Assembly (NCBI GenBank): GCA_003283745.1
Contig: QBWA01000002.1
Span: forward strand, 1-63,974
DNA: 63,974 nt
Source: Prochlorococcus sp. AG-315-B03
GTDB taxonomy: Bacteria > Cyanobacteriota > Cyanobacteriia > PCC-6307 > Cyanobiaceae
Direction: 5' to 3'
This document shows positions 52,705 to 63,035 of the stretch, piece after piece. The position numbers and the translations under genes are program-made. Within the stretch, counting starts at the first letter, position 1. Each line of letters begins with the position of its first letter. Under the pieces are notes generated by a model. The model ran no database searches. It worked only from the letters and a program-made list of their open reading frames with translations, and was not told the DNA's origin.

Positions 52705-53729
52705 GTAATTGGAATCACAAGCACATAATTGATTTATCTAAATTTTCTTTAGATGATTACAAAACTGTTTTAGAATTAACAACAAGATTCCAAGACGTTT
52801 CAACTACAAGGTCAAGAAAACTTCCTGCACTGCAAGGACGATTAATTACCACTTTATTTTTTGAATCAAGCACAAGGACTCGTAGCAGTTTTGAACTTGC
52901 AGCGAAGAGACTATCTGCTGATGTTCAGAATTTTTCTGTCGCTACTAGTTCTCTAAGCAAAGGGGAGACTCCCTTAGATACAATTCTTACTTATATTGCA
53001 ATGGGAGCTGATATTTTAATAATTAGGCATGACTCCACAAATGTACCGAATGATTTAGCTCAGTATATCGATGATAACAAAATAAATACTTCAATACTAA
53101 ATGCAGGAGATGGCTTTCATAGTCATCCAAGTCAGGGCCTTTTAGATTTGTTTACATTAGCAAGTTTCTTTAACCCAAATAATCCATCCCCAGAAAGTTT
53201 ATTAAACAAAAAAATAACAATCGTTGGAGATATTCTTCATTCTAGAGTCGCCAGATCAAATCTTTGGTCTCTGACAGGTTGTGGTGCAGATGTAACTCTT
53301 TGTGGTCCTAAAAGCCTTTTACCTGATGAATTTTCTGACTTTGTTTTAAACCCACCTCCAGGACAAAAGAATGATCCCATCACACATAGAGGATCAATAA
53401 CAATAAACAGATCTCTTAAAGATGCGTTAAGAGGTAGTGATGCTGTTATGACTCTTCGTTTGCAAAAGGAAAGAATGCATCAAAATATGCTTACTGATCT
53501 TGACACTTACCACAAAAATTATGGAATAACTCATGACAGATTAAAGTGGTGTGAAAAGAAAGTACCTGTACTGCATCCAGGTCCAGTTAATAGAGGAATA
53601 GAAATAAGCAGTCAAATATTAGAAGATGATTCAATTAGTCTTATCAAAAATCAAGTAAGTAATGGAATACCCACAAGAATGTCACTATTATATTTACTTG
53701 CAAATAGAAATATTGCTGACCCAAGTTGA
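52701..53729 (+). CDS. pyrB: Aspartate carbamoyltransferase catalytic subunit
   Basis: [51 protein letters not shown]. Confidence 0.97.
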   Translation: MSNWNHKHIIDLSKFSLDDYKTVLELTTRFQDVSTTRSRKLPALQGRLITTLFFESSTRTRSSFELAAKRLSADVQNFSVATSSLSKGETPLDTILTYIAMGADILIIRHDSTNVPNDLAQYIDDNKINTSILNAGDGFHSHPSQGLLDLFTLASFFNPNNPSPESLLNKKITIVGDILHSRVARSNLWSLTGCGADVTLCGPKSLLPDEFSDFVLNPPPGQKNDPITHRGSITINRSLKDALRGSDAVMTLRLQKERMHQNMLTDLDTYHKNYGITHDRLKWCEKKVPVLHPGPVNRGIEISSQILEDDSISLIKNQVSNGIPTRMSLLYLLANRNIADPS

Positions 53730-53751
53730 ACAGATTCAAAATTACTTATAC

Positions 53752-54093
53752 CTATAAAAGCTTCAATCCTTCAGAGAATAGTCCATAAACAATACCAATA
53801 CGTAATACATCAAAAGTTCTTACAAGTATTATGGGTTTTTTTGATTTTAAGAAAAAATATCTCAATTTAATTAGTCCTTCCAAAAATACCAGAGTAAAGA
53901 ATGCTCCCACAGGATCCATTAAGGGTAATACACCATTTATCATTCCTAATGAGCTTCCAATCAGAAAACCTCCTAAAAAAATAATTACCAACAATGAATA
54001 TCTTCTCCATGGATTTACAGCCCAATTTGCCAATCTATGAGTCAGATTTGAGGAAAATCTATATAAAATTGTTGACTGCATTTTTGATGACAT
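53752..54093 (-). CDS. ycf20: DUF565/Ycf20-like membrane protein
   Basis: RLANWAVNPWRRYSLLVIIFLGGFLIGSSLGMINGVLPLMDPVGAFFTLVFLE. Confidence 0.8.
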   Translation of the reverse strand: MSSKMQSTILYRFSSNLTHRLANWAVNPWRRYSLLVIIFLGGFLIGSSLGMINGVLPLMDPVGAFFTLVFLEGLIKLRYFFLKSKKPIILVRTFDVLRIGIVYGLFSEGLKLL

Positions 54094-54352
54094 ATATCAA
54101 AAGCGAGATTAAAAGAAATCAATTTAATATATACTCAATTATATGATAAAAGATCAAAATGTTAACTCAATATAAATATGGAGAATAATTCAAATGATAA
54201 AAATTTTATTTCTAAAACCTTGAATTAATAAAGTTAATCATATTTTAATATTGAATCAAATCTCAAGAAAGCCCAAATTCTGAAAATAAAACCAAGGGTT
54301 TATTATCTTCCAATTTCTTTCCATACTTCATTTAAGATAAAATCAAAATATT

Positions 54353-55612
54353 ATGAATAGTTCTACTTCACTGTTTGGAAAAAAAATATTAGTTGGGGTT
54401 ACCGGAAGTATCGCAGCAATAAAGACTCCTCTAATGGTAAGTCGACTAGTCAAAGCAGGCGCAGAAGTAAAATGTATCGTTACAGCAAATTCAATAAATT
54501 TAGTTAGCCCATTATCTTTATCAACCCTTAGCAGGAATAAATGCTTTCAAGATAAAGATCAATGGGAGGATTACCAAGCAAAACCTTTACATATTTACTT
54601 GGCTGAGTGGGCTGAACTAATAATTGTTGCTCCAATCAGCGCTACTTCCTTATCCAAGTTTGTCCACGGAAATGCTGATGGACTATTAGCAAGCACACTT
54701 TTAGCAGCAGATTCTCAAATAATTTTTGCAGCTGCAATGAACACTTCAATGTGGTCTCATCAATCTGTAAAGAACAACTGGAATAGCGTACAAAAAAGAG
54801 ATCAAGTCATCCCTTTAGACCCAAGTGAAGGCCTTCTAGCTTGTGACAGGATTGGGGATGGGAAAATGATTAATTTAGACATTATTGAATTAGCCTGTGA
54901 AAGTGCATTAATTTTTAAAGCACAAAATAAATTGCTCACTAAAGACTTAATAGGTCAAAGGTTTCTAATATCAGCTGGTCCTACTGTCGAAGATTTAGAT
55001 GCAGCAAGACAATTAACAAATAGAAGTAGCGGACTCATGGGCGTTCTAATCTCACATGCAGCCAAATTAAGAGGTGCAGATGTTGATTTAGTTCATGGAC
55101 CCGTAAAATTTCAAAAAGAACTCTTAGAAGGACTAAATACTTATCCCATAAAAACCGCAAATCAAATGCAAAAAGCTATTACTGATTTGCAACCTATAGC
55201 GAATGTAATTGTTATGGCTTCAGCTGTCTGTGATTTCAAAAAAGCTAGTTCTACTGATAAGAAGATTCCAAAGAACCTACTTATCAATTCAATTTTAGAA
55301 AATTTAGAAATAACCCCAGATATTCTGAAAGAACTAAGTTCAAAAAAATTACAAGGTCAAATTTTTCTCGGCTTCGCTGCAGAGACTGGAAGCGATAAAG
55401 AAATTAAAGAGAAAGGAGAGCAAAAAAGAATTTCCAAAGGATGTGAGTTTCTAATGGCCAATCCAATTGATAGAAAAAACCAAGGTTTTGATGAAAATTT
55501 CAACAGTGGTTTTTTACTGGGACCTAATAAAATGGTAAAAAGCATTCCTTTTTCAACAAAACTTTCAATATCCCATCAACTTTTAGATGAAATTCAAAGC
55601 TATAAATCATAA
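54353..55612 (+). CDS. coaBC: Bifunctional phosphopantothenoylcysteine decarboxylase/synthase
   Basis: KKILVGVTGSIAAIKTPLMVSRLVKAGAEVKCIVT; AAAMNTSMW; FLISAGPTVEDLDAARQLTNRSSGLMG. Confidence 0.96.
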   Translation: MNSSTSLFGKKILVGVTGSIAAIKTPLMVSRLVKAGAEVKCIVTANSINLVSPLSLSTLSRNKCFQDKDQWEDYQAKPLHIYLAEWAELIIVAPISATSLSKFVHGNADGLLASTLLAADSQIIFAAAMNTSMWSHQSVKNNWNSVQKRDQVIPLDPSEGLLACDRIGDGKMINLDIIELACESALIFKAQNKLLTKDLIGQRFLISAGPTVEDLDAARQLTNRSSGLMGVLISHAAKLRGADVDLVHGPVKFQKELLEGLNTYPIKTANQMQKAITDLQPIANVIVMASAVCDFKKASSTDKKIPKNLLINSILENLEITPDILKELSSKKLQGQIFLGFAAETGSDKEIKEKGEQKRISKGCEFLMANPIDRKNQGFDENFNSGFLLGPNKMVKSIPFSTKLSISHQLLDEIQSYKS

Positions 55613-55805
55613 ATTTACTTAATATTTCAGTTTTGTTTTTTTTTTAATTCTTTCACTGTTTCCCCCAGACTCCCTTCAAATAAAGGCTTTTCATGAATAA
55701 AAAAGTCTTCAACCCATAATTAAAAAGCTACGGGTTGTTTAGAGCTGCAAAAGGCTTGTCGTAAGAAGTATTTAACACCTGTAGTATCCCAACTGAATTA
55801 ATTGG

Positions 55806-55819
55806 GCGGTTTCGACCGC
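55806..55819 (+). promoter_or_regulatory. GCGGT-TTCG-ACCGC hairpin in the psbO 5' UTR
   Basis: Perfect 5-bp GC-rich stem, UUCG loop, ends 17 nt before ATG 55837. Confidence 0.5.
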
Positions 55820-55836
55820 AGTCATCTAGCCCTCTC

Positions 55837-56640
55837 ATGCGATTTCGTCCTCTGCTGGCTTTGATGCTGGCTTTCTGTCTCACATTTACAACACTCCCAT
55901 CAAGCGCATCTGCAGCTTTGAAAGGGCGTGAACAAGGTAATGCCCGATTTGGCAATGTTGTTAATACCGGCCAAGCAGATGCTTGCACTGTCTTACCAGC
56001 TGGCTCATCAGGCTCTTTTAATGCTGATGGTCAATTCAAGGGATTATGCCTTCAACCCACTGAAGTTTCAGTAAAACTTCCTGGCAATAAGAGAAATAAA
56101 TCTGATTTTGCCGTATCAAAAATCATTAGTCCTCGCTTCAACACCAGTCTTGATGAAGTTTATGGAGACTTATCAGGAGGAAAATTCACTGAAAAAGGTG
56201 GTATTGATTTCTCTCTAATTACTGTTCTTGCTCCTAATGGAGAAGAGTATCCTTTTGCTTTCTCTGTTAAAGAGATGGTTGCTGACGCTAAAAAAGGTAA
56301 ATCAATTGAACCTGGTGCTGAGTTCTCAGGACCAACAACAACTCCTAGCTATAGATCTGCCGATTTCCTTGATCCAAAAAGTCGCGCTAAATCAACTGGT
56401 GTTGAATACGCTCAAGGTCTTATTGCTCTTGGTGGTGATGATGAGGATCTTGCAAGAGAAAATGTTAAAACAGATCTTGGTGGTAAAGGTCAAATAACCC
56501 TTACCGTTGAAAGTGTTGATGCTGACACTGAAGAATTTGGAGGTACTTTTGTTGCCATTCAACCCTCAGATAATGATCTTGGATCAAAAGATCCTGTTGA
56601 TATAAAAATCACTGGAAACTTCTATGGCCGTAAAGCCTAG
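55837..56640 (+). CDS. psbO: Photosystem II manganese-stabilizing protein PsbO
   Basis: Signal peptide; CTVLPAGSSGSFNADGQFKGLCLQPTEVSVKLPG; GKGQITLTVESVDADTEEFGGTFVAIQPSDNDLGSKDPVDIKITGNFYGRKA. Confidence 0.97.
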   Translation: MRFRPLLALMLAFCLTFTTLPSSASAALKGREQGNARFGNVVNTGQADACTVLPAGSSGSFNADGQFKGLCLQPTEVSVKLPGNKRNKSDFAVSKIISPRFNTSLDEVYGDLSGGKFTEKGGIDFSLITVLAPNGEEYPFAFSVKEMVADAKKGKSIEPGAEFSGPTTTPSYRSADFLDPKSRAKSTGVEYAQGLIALGGDDEDLARENVKTDLGGKGQITLTVESVDADTEEFGGTFVAIQPSDNDLGSKDPVDIKITGNFYGRKA

Positions 56641-56668
56641 TTAAAGACAAATTATCTTTAATAATTTA

Positions 56669-56702
56669 AAAGGGAGGGGATCAAATTCCCTCCCTTTTTT
56701 TT
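56669..56702 (+). terminator. Rho-independent terminator of psbO
   Basis: aaagggaggg-gatcaaatt-ccctcccttttttt. Confidence 0.93.
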
Positions 56703-56782
56703 ATTGAAAGAATGATCTAAAAACAAATGTTTAAATAAGGGCCCTTTATCTGGGAGAATTCCTCGGGTTAGTCAAATTAGCA

Positions 56783-57955
56783 ATGGTTATTAGTTCAAAT
56801 TCTACTGAAAATTTGAAAGGCTTAATAAAGCCTTATGGTGGAAAGCTAGTTAATTTAATGGCCACAAATTCAGAGATAGAGGAATTCAAAAAAAATTCTT
56901 ATAAAACTTTGAATTGTTCAGATCGAAATGCTTGTGATATTGAACTTCTTTTAATCGGTGCTTTCTCCCCTTTGAATGGTTTTATGAATGAAGACAATTA
57001 CAATTCAGTAGTAAAAGAGAATCGAATTCAATCAGGTTTACTATTTGGATTACCAATAGTGTTTGATACGGATAAAGAAGATGTCAAACCAGGAGATTCA
57101 GTTTTACTTAAATACAAAGATCAAGATATTGCATTATTTCAAATAGAGGAGAAATGGGAGCCTAATAAAGTTAATGAAGCTAAGTGTTGCTATGGGACAA
57201 CGTCACTCGAGCATCCTGCAGTAAGGATGATAACGATGGAAAGGAAAAAATATTATTTAGGTGGAACTATTAAAGGTTTTGAACTACCTAAAAGAGTCTT
57301 CTCATGCAAAACTCCAGCTCAAGTTAGAGAAAATTTACCTACAGGAGAAGATGTTGTTGCATTCCAATGCAGAAACCCCATTCATAGAGCACATTATGAG
57401 CTTTTTACGAGAGCTTTAACGGCAGAGAATGTTAGTCAAAATGCTGTTGTCCTTGTTCATCCAACTTGCGGACCAACTCAAGAAGATGACATCCCAGGTG
57501 CAGTAAGATTTGAAACTTATGAAAAACTTGCTTCTGAGGTAAATAACCCAAAAATCAGATGGGCTTATCTTCCTTACTCTATGCATATGGCAGGTCCTAG
57601 AGAAGCTTTACAGCACATGATTATCAGAAGAAATTATGGATGTACTCATTTCATTATTGGTAGAGATATGGCTGGATGCAAATCAAGTCTTACAGGCGAA
57701 GATTTTTATGGGCCATATGAGGCTCAAGATTTTGCAAAGGCTTGCTCTTCTGAATTAGAGATGCAAACTGTTCCATCATTAAATCTTGTTTATACAGAAG
57801 AAGAAGGCTATGTCACAGCGGAATTTGCTGATAAGAATGGTCTCCACATAAAGAAATTAAGCGGAACTCAGTTTAGAAAAATGCTTCGAAGTGGAGAAGA
57901 AATACCTGAATGGTTTGCATTTAAAAGCGTCGTTGATGTACTCCGAGCCGCATAG
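56783..57955 (+). CDS. sat: ATP sulfurylase (sulfate adenylyltransferase)
   Basis: VAFQCRNPIHRAHYELFTRAL; HPTCGPTQEDDIPGAVRFETYE; GRDMAGCKSS. Confidence 0.97.
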   Translation: MVISSNSTENLKGLIKPYGGKLVNLMATNSEIEEFKKNSYKTLNCSDRNACDIELLLIGAFSPLNGFMNEDNYNSVVKENRIQSGLLFGLPIVFDTDKEDVKPGDSVLLKYKDQDIALFQIEEKWEPNKVNEAKCCYGTTSLEHPAVRMITMERKKYYLGGTIKGFELPKRVFSCKTPAQVRENLPTGEDVVAFQCRNPIHRAHYELFTRALTAENVSQNAVVLVHPTCGPTQEDDIPGAVRFETYEKLASEVNNPKIRWAYLPYSMHMAGPREALQHMIIRRNYGCTHFIIGRDMAGCKSSLTGEDFYGPYEAQDFAKACSSELEMQTVPSLNLVYTEEEGYVTAEFADKNGLHIKKLSGTQFRKMLRSGEEIPEWFAFKSVVDVLRAA

Positions 57956-57999
57956 ATGGTCATGATCCTATTAATATTATATAAAAAGAGAGAAGAACC

Positions 58000-59850
58000 T
58001 TGAACAAACGTTGGAGAAACATTGGTCTCTACATCCTCATAGTTGTAATTGTGATTTTTGTAGGGAGTGCCTTTTTTGAAAAGCCAAATTCCAGTAAAGC
58101 CACAAGAACTCTTAGATACAGTGATTTCATTGAAGCAGTTCAAGATAAGCAAGTAAGTAGAGTTCTTATCTCACCTGATAAAGGCACAGCTCAAATTGTT
58201 GAAAGCGATGGCAATCGAGCTTTTGTTAATTTGGCTCCTGATCAGGAACTTCTTCAACTTCTTACTAAAAATGATGTTGATATAGCCGTTCAACCTACAA
58301 CTCAAGCAAATCCTCTTCAACAAGCCGCAAGCAGCCTGATATTCCCAATTATCCTTCTAGGAGGACTATTTTTCATATTTAGAAGAGCAGGGTCTGGTGG
58401 CGGAGGTAATCCTGCGATGAATTTTGGAAAAAGCAAAGCAAGATTGCAAATGGAGCCAGAAACAAAAGTAACTTTTGGGGATGTTGCAGGAATTGAAGGG
58501 GCAAAATTAGAGTTAACTGAAGTTGTTGATTTTCTAAAAAATCCAGATCGTTTTACGGCTGTTGGCGCGAAGATTCCAAAGGGAGTATTGCTCGTTGGCC
58601 CTCCAGGTACAGGTAAAACTTTATTAGCTAAAGCAGTTGCGGGTGAGGCTTCCGTTCCCTTCTTTTCTATATCAGGATCAGAATTTGTTGAAATGTTTGT
58701 AGGAGTTGGAGCCAGTAGAGTCAGAGATTTATTTGAGCAAGCCAAAAAAAATGCGCCATGTATTGTATTTATTGATGAAATAGATGCTGTAGGGCGACAA
58801 AGAGGAGCAGGTCTTGGGGGAGGTAATGATGAGAGAGAGCAGACCTTAAATCAATTATTAACAGAAATGGATGGATTCGAAGGAAATACAGGAATCATTA
58901 TTGTTGCAGCCACAAATAGACCTGACGTACTTGATTCAGCACTTTTACGTCCTGGTAGATTTGATAGACAAGTCACAGTTGATAGGCCCGATTATTCAGG
59001 ACGCCTTCAAATACTTAAAGTTCATGCAAGAGATAAAACGCTATCTAAAGGTATTGACCTTGACCAAGTTGCCAGAAGAACACCTGGTTTTACCGGTGCA
59101 GATTTAGCAAACTTATTAAACGAAGCTGCAATATTGGCCGCGAGAAGAGAATTGACGGAAGTAAGTAATGATGAAATTGGAGATGCAATAGAAAGAGTTA
59201 TGGTTGGACCAGAAAAAAAAGATCGAGTAATAAGCGAGAAACGAAAACAGCTAGTTGCATATCATGAGGCTGGACATGCTGTTGTTGGTGCGGTAATGCC
59301 TGATTATGATCCCGTTCAAAAAATATCTATTATTCCTAGAGGTCAAGCTGGAGGATTAACCTTCTTCACACCCAGTGAAGAAAGAATGGAGTCAGGACTT
59401 TATTCAAGGTCATATCTTCAAAATCAAATGGCCGTAGCACTAGGAGGCAGGGTTGCTGAAGAAATTATCTATGGAGAGGATGAAGTCACAACAGGAGCAT
59501 CTAACGATCTAAAGCAAGTAGCATCGGTTGCCAGGCAAATGGTTACGAAATTCGGGATGAGTGACAAGCTTGGTCCAGTAGCCCTTGGCAGATCTCAAGG
59601 CGGTGGGATGTTTCTTGGTAGGGACATTGCATCTGAAAGAGACTTTTCCGAAGACACAGCGGCAACAATTGATTCAGAAGTCTCAATTCTTGTTGAAATG
59701 GCTTATGAACGAGCAAAAAAAGCCTTAAATGATAATCGGGAAGTACTTGAAGAATTGACAGCTATGCTTATGGAGACTGAAACTGTAGATTCATTAGAGT
59801 TTCAAGAGTTGTTAATCCGTCATGAAGTAAAAGTTGCAGAATACGCATAA
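58000..59850 (+). CDS. ftsH: ATP-dependent zinc metalloprotease FtsH
   Basis: [60 protein letters not shown]. Confidence 0.98.
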   Translation: MNKRWRNIGLYILIVVIVIFVGSAFFEKPNSSKATRTLRYSDFIEAVQDKQVSRVLISPDKGTAQIVESDGNRAFVNLAPDQELLQLLTKNDVDIAVQPTTQANPLQQAASSLIFPIILLGGLFFIFRRAGSGGGGNPAMNFGKSKARLQMEPETKVTFGDVAGIEGAKLELTEVVDFLKNPDRFTAVGAKIPKGVLLVGPPGTGKTLLAKAVAGEASVPFFSISGSEFVEMFVGVGASRVRDLFEQAKKNAPCIVFIDEIDAVGRQRGAGLGGGNDEREQTLNQLLTEMDGFEGNTGIIIVAATNRPDVLDSALLRPGRFDRQVTVDRPDYSGRLQILKVHARDKTLSKGIDLDQVARRTPGFTGADLANLLNEAAILAARRELTEVSNDEIGDAIERVMVGPEKKDRVISEKRKQLVAYHEAGHAVVGAVMPDYDPVQKISIIPRGQAGGLTFFTPSEERMESGLYSRSYLQNQMAVALGGRVAEEIIYGEDEVTTGASNDLKQVASVARQMVTKFGMSDKLGPVALGRSQGGGMFLGRDIASERDFSEDTAATIDSEVSILVEMAYERAKKALNDNREVLEELTAMLMETETVDSLEFQELLIRHEVKVAEYA

Positions 59851-60508
59851 TAAACAATTAGATAAATCTTCTATCAAAAAGCAAAAAGCTTTAATTGAGT
59901 CGCTAAAAATACAACCCTTAATAATCGTAATTCGACTAGAAAAAGATTTTTTTATCATCCCAGAGAAAAAAAAACTACTTTTTGCAAATATCAAGAACTT
60001 TTCAGCATATGGAGTAAGGCATATTGAGATTGGATGGGATTCAAATAGTGAATGGATTCAACTAATTTCTGAGATTCAGTCTTCTTTTAAAAAAATTAAT
60101 ATTGGGGCAGCATCTATTAGTTGCGAAAAAGCTCTTAATTCAATTTTAAAATTAGATCTGCAATATTCAATGACTCCTTTTTTCAATAAAGACTTACAGA
60201 AAAAAGCAAAAGAAAATAATCAATTACTAATACCAGGCATATCTAACAATAAAGATTTAACAGAAGCGATTAAAATGGGATATAAAGTAATTAAAATTTT
60301 CCCTGCTTCAAAATTAGGAATTAAATTCTTAAATAACATAGAAGATATTTGCAAAGAAAATCTTTTCCTCATTGGTGCAGGAGGCCTCAAAAGTAAAGAT
60401 TTAGAGAAATTACTGACAAGAGGATATAACGCAATTGCACTTGGAAAAAGTTTATTAGGTCAAGGAATTGATCATGAGCTAGATATATGGCTAAGAAATA
60501 ATAGATAG
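59834..60508 (+). CDS. eda: KDPG/KHG aldolase-like protein
   Basis: [33 protein letters not shown] (Schiff-base Lys region); [31 protein letters not shown]. Confidence 0.82.
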   Translation: MQNTHNKQLDKSSIKKQKALIESLKIQPLIIVIRLEKDFFIIPEKKKLLFANIKNFSAYGVRHIEIGWDSNSEWIQLISEIQSSFKKINIGAASISCEKALNSILKLDLQYSMTPFFNKDLQKKAKENNQLLIPGISNNKDLTEAIKMGYKVIKIFPASKLGIKFLNNIEDICKENLFLIGAGGLKSKDLEKLLTRGYNAIALGKSLLGQGIDHELDIWLRNNR

Positions 60509-60539
60509 GCTTATGTTTTAATTTTTATTCTTTTAACAG

Positions 60540-61661
60540 CTAATTAGTATCCAAACATTGTCCATTTTGTCTTAACAAATGATCAGCAAGAACTAGAGCT
60601 ACCATTGCCTCTACCATTGGGACAGCTCTCGGTAAAACACACGGATCATGTCTACCTGTTGCCTCAAGAGTTGTTGCATTTCCATCTTCATCGATAGTAT
60701 TTTGACGTTTTCTGATAGTTGCTGTTGGTTTAAATCCAACTCTAAGAACAATATCTTCTCCATTAGAAATACCTCCTTGAATCCCTCCTGAATTATTAGT
60801 AGCTGTTTTAAGTCGGTCAGAGTGAGATGGTAAGAATGGATCATTATGCTCACTTCCCTTTAAATATGTCCCTGCAAAACCAGAACCCACTTCAAAACCT
60901 TTAGTTGCTGGCAATGACATTAGTGCTTTTGCTAAGTCAGCTTCCAACTTATCAAAAACAGGCATACCAAGAGCTATCGGGGGATTGCGAACAATACACT
61001 CAATAACTCCGCCACATGAATCTCCTTCTCTTCCAAAAGCTTCTACTCTTTCAATCATTAAATGAGCACTTTCTTTATTTGGGCATCGGACAATATTTGC
61101 CTCAATATCATTAAAAGTAATTTGACTGGTATCAATATCAGCCTCAATATCATGAATTCTTTTCACCCAAGCAAGAATTTCTGTATTGGAAGATTTTGAG
61201 AGAAGCTGTTTAGCTACTGATCCAGCCGCAACCCTTCCAATTGTTTCTCTAGCAGATGCTCGCCCTCCTCCACTTTGCGCCTGTATTCCATATTTCTTTT
61301 GATATGTAGCATCTGCATGCGAAGGTCTAAAAGTCTTTTTTATTTCTGCATAATCCTTTGGTCGTTGATCTTTATTTCTAACAAGCATTGCAATAGGAGT
61401 TCCTAATGTCTTATTACCTAAAAGACCACTAAGAATTTCAATCTCATCACTTTCATTTCTTGGGGTAGTGATTTTGCTCTGTCCTGGCCTTCTGCGATTT
61501 AAATCTTTTTGTATTTGACTAATATCAAGCTCCAAACGAGGAGGGCAACCATCAATAATTACACCAACTCCTCCACCGTGGGATTCTCCGAAGGTGCTTA
61601 TACAAAAAAGTTTGCCGAAACTACTTCCCATAAATAAACCTATCTTTAAGATCGTAATCAA
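60540..61661 (-). CDS. aroC: Chorismate synthase (ORF start likely MGSSFGKLF...)
   Basis: [60 protein letters not shown]. Confidence 0.97.
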   Translation of the reverse strand: MITILKIGLFMGSSFGKLFCISTFGESHGGGVGVIIDGCPPRLELDISQIQKDLNRRRPGQSKITTPRNESDEIEILSGLLGNKTLGTPIAMLVRNKDQRPKDYAEIKKTFRPSHADATYQKKYGIQAQSGGGRASARETIGRVAAGSVAKQLLSKSSNTEILAWVKRIHDIEADIDTSQITFNDIEANIVRCPNKESAHLMIERVEAFGREGDSCGGVIECIVRNPPIALGMPVFDKLEADLAKALMSLPATKGFEVGSGFAGTYLKGSEHNDPFLPSHSDRLKTATNNSGGIQGGISNGEDIVLRVGFKPTATIRKRQNTIDEDGNATTLEATGRHDPCVLPRAVPMVEAMVALVLADHLLRQNGQCLDTN

Positions 61662-61893
61662 TACTCACTAAAAAACAAACCAATTCATTGGTTCATAAGT
61701 TCATAGAAACTAAAAATATGCAAAAGCTAACTTCCTGCAATCCCAGAATTAATGTTAATTGCAGAAAATAAATACTAAAAATTTGAACTTCGAAGTATAA
61801 GGGAGAGATCCATGGCAAAGATATTTAAGATCTCTAAAAGGGACTATTAGTAATTAAGTTTCTATCTTTTCAAAACATAATAAATAAAAGATT

Positions 61894-62118
61894 TTAGTAA
61901 GAACCCGTCGAGCGAAAGAAATTACAATACTGTTCAACCTTTGAACGAGATCTTCTACCTGCCTGTAATCCTAGAAGTTTTGCAGCATCAATACCATTAA
62001 TTTCGGTGGCATAGTAAAGGCCACAAATATTTTTAGTTTCCCAAACCCTTTCATCAGCAATAGCAACTGTTGAAATAAAAATCCCAGCTAATAATCCAAT
62101 CTTAAAAAATCGTTTCAT
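61894..62118 (-). CDS. Small secreted/periplasmic protein of unknown function (74 aa, signal peptide, two Cys)
   Basis: MKRFFKIGLLAGIFISTVAIA|DERVWETKNICGLYYATEINGIDAAKLLGLQAGRRSRSKVEQYCNFFRSTGSY; start overlaps the stop of the upstream ORF. Confidence 0.7.
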   Translation of the reverse strand: MKRFFKIGLLAGIFISTVAIADERVWETKNICGLYYATEINGIDAAKLLGLQAGRRSRSKVEQYCNFFRSTGSY

Positions 62119-62297
62119 TCTTTCTTTTCTTTGTTTTCTAGAAATTTAAACCAACCTTCTTCTTTTATCCCTCTTTTTATGGCTGTGATAAGAGCACCTA
62201 AGAAAAAAGCCCCTAGCCCTGCAAAAATTGCTAGGGTGAATAATGTTTTACCTCCTAAGCTGCCTGCACTTTGAATAGCAGGATCAAATGAATCCAT
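62115..62297 (-). CDS. Small single-TM protein of unknown function (60 aa)
   Basis: MDSFDPAIQSAGSLGGKTLFTLAIFAGLGAFFLGALITAIKRGIKEEGWFKFLENKEKKE; one hydrophobic segment; ATGA overlap with next ORF. Confidence 0.7.
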   Translation of the reverse strand: MDSFDPAIQSAGSLGGKTLFTLAIFAGLGAFFLGALITAIKRGIKEEGWFKFLENKEKKE

Positions 62298-62309
62298 TAT
62301 AAAACTATA

Positions 62310-62474
62310 TCAATCATCGTAAGCTTTGCAAGTTAACGCTGTTGGATGGAGATTGCATTCATTTTCCCAAAACTCTTCTCTTGTTTCTGGAGGAATTTTA
62401 TAAGCGAAGTCATGCATCTTGCTAATATCACTGAGAACATTTTTCATTGCAGTGAAGGGAGTTGTTAATTCCAT
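62310..62474 (-). CDS. 54-aa protein with CP12-like C-terminal motif (absent from ORF track)
   Basis: MELTTPFTAMKNVLSDISKMHDFAYKIPPETREEFWENECNLHPTALTCKAYDD*; aaggagg Shine-Dalgarno immediately upstream. Confidence 0.8.
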   Translation of the reverse strand: MELTTPFTAMKNVLSDISKMHDFAYKIPPETREEFWENECNLHPTALTCKAYDD

Positions 62475-63035
62475 AAGCCTCCTTTTCTTACAACCTTTTA
62501 TACTTGATCTTTACTGAAAAAGATACCTCGGTTTTTACTCAAGTAATTATGCCCAATAAATAGTTAATATTTATCCTATGATCTTATTAAATGGCTTATA
62601 ATCAAACACCTAATTTCTTATTAGTATCAAATTATTTAAAATAATTCTAATCAATATAATATTTAAATTCTTAGCATTTATTCTTTCCCAAAGTCATATA
62701 AAGGTAGAGGCTTAAAATAATGGCATCGTTATAAAAAAAACACTAGTGAACATTATTAATCGAAAATTCCTATAAATGCCTCATGAATCAATTTATATTA
62801 TTTAGTCAACTGTAATCCCTAAAAACATAAGATCTTATATAGAAGAAATAGCTAATTATTGATTATAAACTTAGTTCTTTAATAATATACTAGTTTATTC
62901 CTTAAACTCTTATCAGATCATTCGAGAAAAAAGCATTTTTTCAGAGGCATATGGTTAGCTCAAAAGTTCAATAAGGAGAACCGAACGCAAAAGTACTCAC
63001 CATGCGCTATAAATATCTCTTCTGCTAAGAAAAAA

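Noticed and set aside
55728-55988. 86-aa minus-strand ORF over the psbO start
   Set aside because: Antisense to the psbO signal peptide and leader; no independent support
56727-56760. aagggccctt palindrome upstream of sat
   Set aside because: Only 10 bp with no supporting arms; likely chance
58317-58745. 142-aa minus-strand ORF inside ftsH
   Set aside because: Shadow ORF antisense to the highly conserved AAA+ domain
61812-61850. Micro-ORF MAKIFKISKRDY* preceded by gggagag
   Set aside because: Only 12 codons with a weak SD; cannot be distinguished from chance, kept only as a note
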